Below are positions 38,827 through 46,139 of a stretch of DNA of 64,000 nt, one piece after another (position 1 is the stretch's first letter; each line of letters begins with the position of its first letter). Location of the stretch: contig CAZBJX010000002.1 of assembly GCA_964492335.1 (NCBI GenBank), positions 1 to 64,000 on the forward strand, given 5' to 3'. Origin of the DNA: JAFGCL01 sp964492335. GTDB lineage: Bacteria > Chloroflexota > Dehalococcoidia > UBA2247 > RBG-13-53-26. Made by a program: the position numbers and the translations under genes. The notes below the pieces were generated by a model. That model made no database searches. It saw nothing but the letters and a program-made list of their open reading frames with translations, and was not told the DNA's origin.

Positions 38827-38835
38827 ATTAGCCTG

Positions 38836-38889
38836 ATGCAAAAGATAACAACCGCGCTAAACATGGACGGTAGCGGAGGCTGGCTATGA
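38836..38889 (+). other. Possible 17-codon leader ORF
   Basis: ATG 38836 opens a 17-residue reading frame (MQKITTALNMDGSGGWL) whose TGA overlaps the marR ATG. It starts about 3 bases from the predicted transcription start, so it would be leaderless. It may couple translation of marR or be chance. Confidence 0.2.
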
Positions 38890-39371
38890 AGAGGGGGACA
38901 GCTGGCGGGACAGACAGAGAGGTGGAGACTGCCCGGGCGATACACGAGATACAGGAGGCCCTGGTAGAGCTTGAGGATGTCATAGTGCCCATCTTGCCGG
39001 ACGAGTGGCTGTCCACGGACCTGACCATGCCCCAGCTGAAGGTGCTGCTGATACTGTGGCGGGCCGGGGCCACCCGGATGAGCGATCTGGCGACCGGCCT
39101 CGATGTGACCATGGCCACAGCCACCGGCGTGGTGGACCGCCTGGTGGAGAAGGGATACGTGGTCAGGGAGGGCCTCGCCGGAGACCGGCGGGTGGTCATT
39201 TCCCGGCTCTCCCCGGAAGGCGAGGAGTTCATGAAGAAGCTGAGGCTCTCCGGCCGGGTCTCGATAGGGCGCATCCTCGAGGCGATGACCCCGGAGCAGC
39301 TGAACGTAGTCGCCCAGGGGACCGAGGCCTTCATCCAGGCCGCCCGCAAGGCCGCGCTGGCGGACAGATGA
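38886..39371 (+). CDS. MarR family transcriptional regulator
   Basis: 161 aa winged-helix repressor type: a dimerisation helix, LTMPQLKVLLILW, recognition region MSDLATGLDVTMATATGVVD and wing LAGDRRVVISRLSPEGEE. ATG 38886 lies 7 bases after GGAGG. Divergent from mtnA and upstream of an aquaporin gene; it may control either through the nearby palindrome. Ligand unknown. Confidence 0.92.
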   Translation: MKRGTAGGTDREVETARAIHEIQEALVELEDVIVPILPDEWLSTDLTMPQLKVLLILWRAGATRMSDLATGLDVTMATATGVVDRLVEKGYVVREGLAGDRRVVISRLSPEGEEFMKKLRLSGRVSIGRILEAMTPEQLNVVAQGTEAFIQAARKAALADR

Positions 39372-39435
39372 CCCCGGGTGGACCATTCAAACACGGGAAA
39401 CGGGAAGCCGCCGCCCGGCCGTTGACACCCGCCTC

Positions 39436-39457
39436 CCTCGTGAAGCCCTCGTGAAGC
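39436..39457 (+). repeat. Perfect tandem 11-bp repeat
   Basis: CCTCGTGAAGC occurs twice head-to-tail (39436-39446, 39447-39457), ending 3 bases before the aquaporin -35. One helical-turn spacing suggests a two-site activator or repressor element. Confidence 0.7.
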
Positions 39458-39460
39458 CTA

Positions 39461-39490
39461 TTGACAAGCCTTCGACGACTGTGGTATAAG
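39461..39490 (+). promoter_or_regulatory. Aquaporin promoter
   Basis: TTGACA (39461-39466), 18 bases, TATAAG (39485-39490). A second TTGACA lies at 39422-39427 without an obvious -10. Confidence 0.65.
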
Positions 39491-39543
39491 CCATTCGCTG
39501 TGAGCCGGGCCGGGCATGTCTGAGCGAACGACGAAGGAGGACA

Positions 39544-40236
39544 ATGGTGAGAGACACTCAGAAGTACATCGCTGAGTTCCTGGGGACCCTGACCCTGGTG
39601 TTCATTGCCTGCGGGGTGGCGGTGGTGAGCGGCGGGCAATACCTGCCCACGGCGCTGGCCTTCGGCCTGGTGCTCCTGGCCATGGTCTACGCCATCGGGC
39701 CCATTTCCGGCTGCCACATCAATCCGGCCGTCTCGGTGGGCATGCTTCTGGCCGGGAAGATGAAATTCAAGGACTGCCTGATGTACATCGTCGCCCAGTT
39801 CGTGGGGGCGATCGTCGGCGCGGCGCTGCTGTTTGTGGTGGCCAAGGGGCTTGACAGCTACTCGCTCGATGTCAACGGGCTGGGGCAGAACGGCTACGGC
39901 GACAATTACAGTGGCTACGGCCTGGGGGCCGCCTTTCTGGCGGAGGTGATGCTGACCGGCGTATTCGTGTTTGCCGTATTGGGAGCCACCAGCAAGGCCG
40001 CGCCGAAGGGGTTCGCGGGGCTGTCGATCGGGTTCGCGCTGACCGTTGTCCACCTGGTGGGCATACCAATCACCGGGACCTCGGTCAACCCGGCGAGGAG
40101 TTTCGGGCCGGCGCTCCTGGTGCGGGGCGATGCGCTCACCCACTACTGGGTCTTCCTGGTGGCCCCCCTCCTTGGCGGGATAATGGCTGCCCTGATCTGG
40201 AAGCTGTTCTTCGATTCGGCGACTGAGGAAGCCTGA
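39544..40236 (+). CDS. Aquaporin / MIP family channel
   Basis: 230 aa, six membrane helices and two half-helices with NPA motifs: HINPAVS and SVNPARS. The sequence resembles AqpZ water channels more than glycerol facilitators (NPARS, short loop E), although some Chloroflexota relatives may carry other small solutes. ATG 39544 follows AAGGAGGACA. Single gene with its own promoter and terminator. Confidence 0.93.
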   Translation: MVRDTQKYIAEFLGTLTLVFIACGVAVVSGGQYLPTALAFGLVLLAMVYAIGPISGCHINPAVSVGMLLAGKMKFKDCLMYIVAQFVGAIVGAALLFVVAKGLDSYSLDVNGLGQNGYGDNYSGYGLGAAFLAEVMLTGVFVFAVLGATSKAAPKGFAGLSIGFALTVVHLVGIPITGTSVNPARSFGPALLVRGDALTHYWVFLVAPLLGGIMAALIWKLFFDSATEEA

Positions 40237-40276
40237 CCGCCGGCGCAGGGCGCCGGACGGTTCGATGAAGATAGAG

Positions 40277-40307
40277 GCCCCCGGGCGCGGCCTGCGCCCG
40301 GGGGCTC
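40277..40307 (+). terminator. Terminator after aquaporin gene
   Basis: A perfect 12-bp stem (40277-40288 with 40294-40305) with loop GGCCT, followed by TCTT. Short T-run but a very stable hairpin. Confidence 0.7.
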
Positions 40308-40331
40308 TTGGCCCCGGGCAGCCGTGGCTGC

Positions 40332-40374
40332 CTGTCGCCCCACCGGCCTGTCACAGCACCGGCCTGTCGCCCCA
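40332..40374 (+). repeat. Short direct repeats upstream of ferredoxin gene
   Basis: CACCGGCCTGTC occurs at 40341-40352 and 40357-40368, and CTGTCGCCCCA at 40332-40342 and 40364-40374. They end 6 bases before a promoter -35. Possible regulator sites or simple duplication. Confidence 0.6.
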
Positions 40375-40380
40375 TCGGCT

Positions 40381-40409
40381 TTGACGCCGCCCCCGGCCCG
40401 TGCTAATCT
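40381..40409 (+). promoter_or_regulatory. Promoter of ferredoxin-like gene
   Basis: TTGACG (40381-40386), 17 bases, TAATCT (40404-40409) with an extended-10 TGC before it. About 80 bases upstream of the ATG. Confidence 0.55.
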
Positions 40410-40488
40410 TTCCGCATCATTCCCGGGAAGCCGGCCATCCGCCGGGGCCTCCTGGAGGCCGGGGACCCGCTGCATTGAAGGGGGGACC

Positions 40489-41421
40489 ATGAGTGACGAA
40501 GTGACCAGGGCGCTCTGGGATGCCTACGCATCCGAGGACAAGAACGATTTCTTCCCGGCGTACCACTACCTGAAGCACATACAGCGGCTGATGTACCATG
40601 CCATGCTGCAGTCGGGCCAGGCCCCCATGGAGCCCCGGGAGAAGCCTCCGCAGGACGTGGACGATATGGTCAAGCACCACGTGCTGCGGATTGCGGAGAC
40701 CTCCGTGGACCTGGAGACCAGCATCTATCATGCCAAGGTGATGGGCTTCAAGGACGCCGTCAAGCTGGTGACCAACAGGGCAGCAGTGAACATCTCGCCT
40801 CCGGAGACGGTGATGCCCTTCAAGGTGGCCCGGGACATCGTGTTGAAGGGGAACGACACCGTGGCCGTGGGATCGTGCCCCTGCCGGGAAAACGTGGAGC
40901 ATCCATGCATACCGGCGACGGAGCAGGTGTGCATGTTCATCGGTGACCCGTTCGCCTCCTTCATCGCCGAGCAGAACCCGAAGTACCGCAAGGTGTCCCT
41001 GGACGAGGCCGTCCACGTGCTGGAGTACTCTCGCCAGCAGGGCCTGGTCCACTGCGCCTTCTTCAAGAAGGAGACGGGGAACCGGTTTGGGATGATCTGC
41101 AACTGCTGCAGCTGCTGCTGCCTGGGCGTGAGGATGTGGAACATGCTGGCCGGGACGGTGCCCATACTGGCCCCTTCCGGATACGTCGCCGAGGTGAACG
41201 ACGACTGCAACGGCTGCGCCATCTGTGCCGACAAGACCTGCCACTTCGATGCCATCACCATGGACCTGGACAAGCAGAAGGCGGTCATCGACCTGGCCAG
41301 GTGCATGGGGTGCGGCGTCTGCGTGGACGTGTGCCCCGTCAATGCCATCACGCTGAGGAGGGAGCCGTCCAAAGGCGACCCCCTGGACCTGGACGCGCTG
41401 AAGAGCGCCAGCCCGGCCTGA
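40489..41421 (+). CDS. Cysteine-rich 4Fe-4S ferredoxin-like protein
   Basis: 310 aa, soluble. The C-terminus has two 4Fe-4S motifs: C240, C243, C246, C251 and C272, C275, C278, C282 (the second a classic CxxCxxCxxxCP). Upstream are C130/C132/C140 and a striking cluster CNCCSCCC (204-211), which could hold another metal centre. The first 120 residues have no domain I know. Likely an electron-transfer or redox-partner protein in an anaerobe; partner unknown. ATG 40489 follows GGGGGG. Monocistronic, convergent with the next gene. Confidence 0.8.
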   Translation: MSDEVTRALWDAYASEDKNDFFPAYHYLKHIQRLMYHAMLQSGQAPMEPREKPPQDVDDMVKHHVLRIAETSVDLETSIYHAKVMGFKDAVKLVTNRAAVNISPPETVMPFKVARDIVLKGNDTVAVGSCPCRENVEHPCIPATEQVCMFIGDPFASFIAEQNPKYRKVSLDEAVHVLEYSRQQGLVHCAFFKKETGNRFGMICNCCSCCCLGVRMWNMLAGTVPILAPSGYVAEVNDDCNGCAICADKTCHFDAITMDLDKQKAVIDLARCMGCGVCVDVCPVNAITLRREPSKGDPLDLDALKSASPA

Positions 41422-41462
41422 GAAGCGGCAGGGCGCAGAGCGAGACGGCGGCCCCCGGCCCC

Positions 41463-44400
41463 TCAGGGGTGCTGGCGCCGCCTGAGGAGCAACAGGGCCG
41501 CGCCGCCGGCCCCGGCCCCGAGGGCTGCCAGGCCGATCAGGGCCCAGGCCCATGCGGGGGTCCGGCGCCCGCCGGCTCCGGCGGACAGGAAACCCGGGCC
41601 GTCAATCTCGGCGGCCACCACCGCTGTCCGCTCGGGGACGCCGTCGCCATCGGAGTCGATGCGGATGGTGGCCGCCTTTCCCCCTCCGTGGACCCTGTTC
41701 CAGTCGATGGTGTACTCGTGGATGGCTCCCGCGGAAATCGGGATCCCGCTGGCCCGGAAGGTGAGCAGGCGGTCTCCCACCAGGCGGGTCACCGTCAGGG
41801 TGTAGGCCCCGTCCCCGGTGCCGGACACGCGGTGGCGATACGAGCCCACCGGTGACAGGACGGTCACGGTGCCGTTGTCGTACGTGGATTGCGGTATCTG
41901 CGCCTGCGGCCGGCCCCCGGAGGAGCCGGTCACCAGGCCGAGCGAGTTGCAGACCTGGATCCCGGCCGCGCCGCTGAGCGCCGCCTTCAGGAAGGCGGGA
42001 GGAGAGAAGGAGGTCTCCTGCGACCATTCCGACCAGGCGCCGCGGTCATCCTGGTATCTTACCCGCCACCAGCACCACGCGCAGGTCTCGGCCACCCCCG
42101 GCGGCAGGGTGATGCTGGTGAGATGGCCGCTGTCGGTGCCGCTGTCGAAGGCCGGGCGGCTGTAGTCCCCGGGGATGCCGGTGACCTGCCATTGCGAGGC
42201 AGCGTGAGAGCGGGCCGGGCAGAGGTGGGAGAAGGGTGACGAAGTCAGCCCGGGGGCCAGGGTGGTAGTCCCAACGCCATCCAGGGGCGCCAGGTTCCGG
42301 GGCGGGGAGGGTGGCGAATCCACGACAGCGAAGCCCCCGGCCAGAACGGAGGTGCCGCCCTCGGTGGTCACCGAGACATCGGCGGGGCCCACGGCGTCAC
42401 AGGGGACCAGGACCCGGGCAGTCACCTGGCTGTCGCTGGTGACCTGGAACCCGCTGAGCACGATGTCGGGGCCGAGGGAGAGGGCTGTGGCGCCGGTGAA
42501 GGCCGACCCGGATATGGCCAGGGTCAGGCTCTGCCCGGTCCCGCCCGTGGCCGGGCTGACGGCGGTCACCTGCGGCTTCCGGAACAGGGTGAGGCTCGCC
42601 TCAGGCCCGTAGACCGGGTCTCCGTAGCCGATGGCCTTTGTCCGGTAGTACAGGGTCGCGCCGCTGTCCATGCCGGTCAGAAGGGCCTGGAAGGGGCCCG
42701 GGGCGGTCTTCACCTCGGGCCGGGTCTCCTGGCTGTAGGCCCCCGGTGTGGTGCCCCACTCGAAGGAGACCTGCACGCTGCCGGAAAGCCCCCTGGATAT
42801 GAGCTCGCCATTGAGGGTGGCCGAAGAGGTGCTGACACCGGTGGCGGCGCCGGTGGTCACCGCCGGAGAAGCCGTGGCGGTGGTGAAGCTTGTCTCGAAC
42901 CCGTAGGATGGCTCGCCGTGCCCGTCCGCCCTGGCCCTGTAATAGTAGGTGGTCCCGGCAGTCAGGCCGGTCAGGTCCGAGCGGAAGGCCCCGGTGGAGG
43001 TCCGCTGCACGGCGGCGGTGCTGCGGCCGTAGATCCCCGGCGCCTCCCCCCACTCGAAGGAGACGGTCACCGTCCCCGCGGTTCCCCTGGAGAGCAGGTT
43101 GGCGTTGAGGGTAGCCGAGGTCATCTCCAGGTTGGTGGCGGCTTCGCTGGCCACCGTCGGCGGCGTGACCGGGGCGGTGAACCCCATATCCTGCCCGTAT
43201 GCCCGGCTGCCGGCGCCGTCGGCCCTGGCCCGGTAGTGGTAGGTGGCGCCCGGCGTGAGCCCCGTCAGCCTGAAGGAGAAGGGGCCGTCGATCTCTCTGG
43301 CCTCGGCGGTGGTGGTGCGGCCGTAGGTCCCCGGCGAGAGGCCCCACTCGAAGGAGACCGTGACGCTGGATGCGGAGCCGGTTGAGAGCAGTGCGCCATT
43401 GAGAAGGGCCGACGTGCCGTCCAGGCTGGTGGCAGAGGCGGTCTCCACGATCGGAGGGGCCGGCGGAGTGGTGAAGGTCCTCTCGGCGCCCTGGGCGGCG
43501 CCGTCGCCGTCGGCCCTGGCCCGGAAGTAGTAGGTGGTGTCCGGGGTCAGTCCGCTGAGGTCATGGTAGAAGCTCCCCGTGTCCGTCCTGGCCTCCGGCG
43601 GTGTCTCGCCCAGAGGGCCTCCGGATGAGTCGCCCCACTCGAACCAGACGGTGGCCGTCCCGGCCGTGCCGAGGGACGACAGGTTGCCGTTGAGCCTGGC
43701 CGAGGAGGAGGTGATGGCGGTGACGCTGCTGGTGCTGACCGACGGCGGGGTGGTCATGGTGGTGAAGCTTTTCTCGTCCCCGTAGCCCGTCCCCGAGCCG
43801 GCAGTCCTGGCCCGGTAGTAGTAGGTCCTTCCGGGATCCAGGCCGGAGAGGTCAGCGTAGAAGGTCCCGGTGACGGACCTGCGCTGGACCGCGGTCTCCT
43901 GGTCGTAGAGGCCCGGGGAGGTGCCCCACTGGAAGGACACCTCGGCGGCATCGCTGTTTCCCAGGGAAACCAGGTTGGCCCTGAGGCGGGCTGCCCCGGT
44001 GGTCACGTTTTCGGGGTAGTAGGTCAGGACTGAGGGCTCCGGCCGGTCCGCTGCCCGGGTGAACAGGCCGATGGCCGGGTCGCCGTAGAGATTGAAGTCC
44101 AGGTAGTTCATCCACAGCTCCTCGTAGCCGGGCATGACGTTGCTCTTGAGGTCGTTGAGCGCGTCCCCCGCAAGCATCTTCGCGCCGATGATGCGGTCCG
44201 CGAAGCCGAAGGCCATGCCGGCGTTGGTGGCTGTTCCGGCGAAAGAGGTCTGGCCGATTTCGTACCAGGAGACGCGGGAGGCGCACACCGTGCTGATGCA
44301 GCCGTTGAGCAGCAGGGAGTAACCCAGGTTGCTGGCTGACTCCGGGGTCCCGTTCAGGCAGGAGCACTGAAAGGCCAGGCTGGGGTGCGCATCGTCCAGT

Positions 44401-45929
44401 GTGTCCGCGTAGTAGGTGTTCATGACGTAGGAGGCCGACGTGGCCGTGCCGTGGGTCCACCAGATGACGGCGCCGCAGGGGGTGGCCTTCCAGGCGCTGG
44501 AGACCTTGGCTACGGTGCATGGCATGGACTCCGGGGCCGGGTTGAGGCCGTAGCCAGAGTCATATACCCGGTGACAGCTCCAGCCACTGGTGGCCACCAC
44601 CTTGCTCTTGATCTCCTCGCCCAGCGGGTAGCCGGGGGTCTCGCTGTCAGAGGGCTTCATGGGCAGGAGGACGTTGCGCCTCCAGGCGGTGCCGGCCGCC
44701 GGCGCGTTCTCATAGGCGATGATCTTGTTGAGGATATGGTCCAGGGCTGCGGTGTCTCCGTAGCAGGGGATGCGCCCCACCGCCACCTCGGCTACCCGGG
44801 GAGGGATCCCCCGGAAGTCGTCGAGGAACTCGCCGTACAGGGAGTCGCCGTCCGCATTCCAGCCGGAAGACAGCTCGGCATAGAAGAAATCGGTGGGGCA
44901 GTTCGGGTAGTCCGGGTTGGCCCCCAGCGGGTGGCACATCTTCATGGGGACGTCCCCGGAGGTGGGGTTGGGGTTGCCGATGAGCAGCACGTACTCGATG
45001 TCCAGCGTCAGGTAGTTGCTCTTGAGCCATGAACGGATGTTGTTGGCGGCCGTGTTGCCCGTGCCTCCCCCCCAAAGGTCCTCGGTGGCCACATGGACGG
45101 TGAAGCCCCTGGCCTCCTTGCTGGCCACGAAGTCCATCAGGGCGTGGGACGCCTCCTCGATGGCGGCGGTGGTGATGATGACGTATCCCCCGGCGCGGGC
45201 CGGGGACGCCGCGTAGTCGCCGTACAGGGAGGCCACCGCGGAGAAGTTGACCACCGCCCTCTTGATCTTGGCCGCGGCGCCCAGGTCAACCCCGTCGGAG
45301 TTGGACGCCGTCCTCTGGAAGGAGACCTCGATCGTGTCCCCTGAGAGCCGGTAGACCTGCCTTGTCACCGGGTTGTACGCGTAGGGAGAGAACAGCACGG
45401 TGGCCATCTTCCAGCCGCGCATCTCCTGGACGTCGACCTGGCGTACCGGGTCCGAGGGGTAGAGGGCATCCACCCCGTAGGCCCCGGGGACCCCGGGGCC
45501 GGCCGGGTCCTGTGGCGCCGCAGGCGCGGGGGAGGGGTCGCCGCAGTCGTCGGGGGCCAGAGGGGGCAGGGGCGGGATGTCCCATTGGCCGTCGATGGCG
45601 GTCCACCCGTGGCCGGGGATGGCTGCCCTGACGGTGGCCGCATCGGCATCCGGCGGGAGGAGGATGGTCACCGCCTGTGCCGGCACGTCGGGATCGCCGG
45701 CCCGCCCTGACCTCTGGGTGGCGTCGTTGCCGGCGAAGCGGCAGGTCCCGTCCGCCAGCCTCTCGGGAGTCACCACGCAGCCCGGCAGCGCCACGGATAT
45801 GGCGGAGGTCCGGGCGGCCGCCCGGCCGCCGGCCGCGCCGATGTGGACCACGGCCACGATCAGAACAACCAGGCCCAGAACGCAGACGACGGATTTGCAG
45901 ACAGCCGACTTCCTCATGCCCCTCGCCAC
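41463..45929 (-). CDS. Secreted C25-type (gingipain-like) cysteine peptidase with Fn3-like repeats
   Basis: 1488 aa. A signal peptide (hydrophobic residues about 14-32) leads a pro-region and a C25-type catalytic domain (about 230-620) with GYVIITTAA, VGRIPCYGD, His493 in WWTHGT and Cys524 in SCLNG as the probable dyad, then SRVSWYEIGQ. Five repeats of about 97 aa follow (42580-44040), each with VSFEWG and LTGLTPGTTYYYRARADG-like fibronectin-type strands; then an IPT/TIG-like domain, another beta region, and a C-terminal helix followed by LLLRRRQHP as cell-surface anchor. ATG 45917 is an alternative start. Probably an extracellular protease acting on proteins in sediment or on the cell's own surface; substrate unknown. 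Confidence 0.82.
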   Translation of the reverse strand: MARGMRKSAVCKSVVCVLGLVVLIVAVVHIGAAGGRAAARTSAISVALPGCVVTPERLADGTCRFAGNDATQRSGRAGDPDVPAQAVTILLPPDADAATVRAAIPGHGWTAIDGQWDIPPLPPLAPDDCGDPSPAPAAPQDPAGPGVPGAYGVDALYPSDPVRQVDVQEMRGWKMATVLFSPYAYNPVTRQVYRLSGDTIEVSFQRTASNSDGVDLGAAAKIKRAVVNFSAVASLYGDYAASPARAGGYVIITTAAIEEASHALMDFVASKEARGFTVHVATEDLWGGGTGNTAANNIRSWLKSNYLTLDIEYVLLIGNPNPTSGDVPMKMCHPLGANPDYPNCPTDFFYAELSSGWNADGDSLYGEFLDDFRGIPPRVAEVAVGRIPCYGDTAALDHILNKIIAYENAPAAGTAWRRNVLLPMKPSDSETPGYPLGEEIKSKVVATSGWSCHRVYDSGYGLNPAPESMPCTVAKVSSAWKATPCGAVIWWTHGTATSASYVMNTYYADTLDDAHPSLAFQCSCLNGTPESASNLGYSLLLNGCISTVCASRVSWYEIGQTSFAGTATNAGMAFGFADRIIGAKMLAGDALNDLKSNVMPGYEELWMNYLDFNLYGDPAIGLFTRAADRPEPSVLTYYPENVTTGAARLRANLVSLGNSDAAEVSFQWGTSPGLYDQETAVQRRSVTGTFYADLSGLDPGRTYYYRARTAGSGTGYGDEKSFTTMTTPPSVSTSSVTAITSSSARLNGNLSSLGTAGTATVWFEWGDSSGGPLGETPPEARTDTGSFYHDLSGLTPDTTYYFRARADGDGAAQGAERTFTTPPAPPIVETASATSLDGTSALLNGALLSTGSASSVTVSFEWGLSPGTYGRTTTAEAREIDGPFSFRLTGLTPGATYHYRARADGAGSRAYGQDMGFTAPVTPPTVASEAATNLEMTSATLNANLLSRGTAGTVTVSFEWGEAPGIYGRSTAAVQRTSTGAFRSDLTGLTAGTTYYYRARADGHGEPSYGFETSFTTATASPAVTTGAATGVSTSSATLNGELISRGLSGSVQVSFEWGTTPGAYSQETRPEVKTAPGPFQALLTGMDSGATLYYRTKAIGYGDPVYGPEASLTLFRKPQVTAVSPATGGTGQSLTLAISGSAFTGATALSLGPDIVLSGFQVTSDSQVTARVLVPCDAVGPADVSVTTEGGTSVLAGGFAVVDSPPSPPRNLAPLDGVGTTTLAPGLTSSPFSHLCPARSHAASQWQVTGIPGDYSRPAFDSGTDSGHLTSITLPPGVAETCAWCWWRVRYQDDRGAWSEWSQETSFSPPAFLKAALSGAAGIQVCNSLGLVTGSSGGRPQAQIPQSTYDNGTVTVLSPVGSYRHRVSGTGDGAYTLTVTRLVGDRLLTFRASGIPISAGAIHEYTIDWNRVHGGGKAATIRIDSDGDGVPERTAVVAAEIDGPGFLSAGAGGRRTPAWAWALIGLAALGAGAGGAALLLLRRRQHP
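42580..44040 (-). repeat. Five tandem Fn3-like repeats in the peptidase gene
   Basis: Five in-frame units of about 290 bases. Common features are P-x-V near the start, SATLN, VSFEWG, and YYYRARADG at the end. The units are clearly diverged, so the duplication is old. Confidence 0.85.
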
Positions 45930-46015
45930 ACCTTCAGTTACTGCGCCGGTCTATCCGGCTGCCGGCTGGTAATCCCCAAGTGCCCCTCTTATGCGAGACT
46001 GCGCGGTCGTGCTGC

Positions 46016-46045
46016 TATTTTGACATAAGAAGGTTGCCATGGCAA
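46016..46045 (-). promoter_or_regulatory. Peptidase promoter with palindrome
   Basis: On the - strand TTGCCA (46045-46040), 17 bases, CAAAAT. The -35 forms half of a perfect 12-bp palindrome TTGCCATGGCAA (46034-46045), a possible operator. About 90 bases upstream of the start codon. Confidence 0.4.
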
Positions 46046-46120
46046 ACCCGACGGGGGCCCTGTTTGACCGCCGCCGGACGCGTCTGTTATGGTGTGCCCG
46101 GGGCAGCCGTGCCGGTCGTC

Positions 46121-46139
46121 GCCCCCCGCACCGGGGGGC
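46121..46139 (-). terminator. GC hairpin after HD-GYP gene
   Basis: GCCCCCC (46121-46127) and GGGGGGC (46133-46139) form a 7-bp stem directly after the stop codon. No T-run, so only a possible terminator. Confidence 0.4.
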
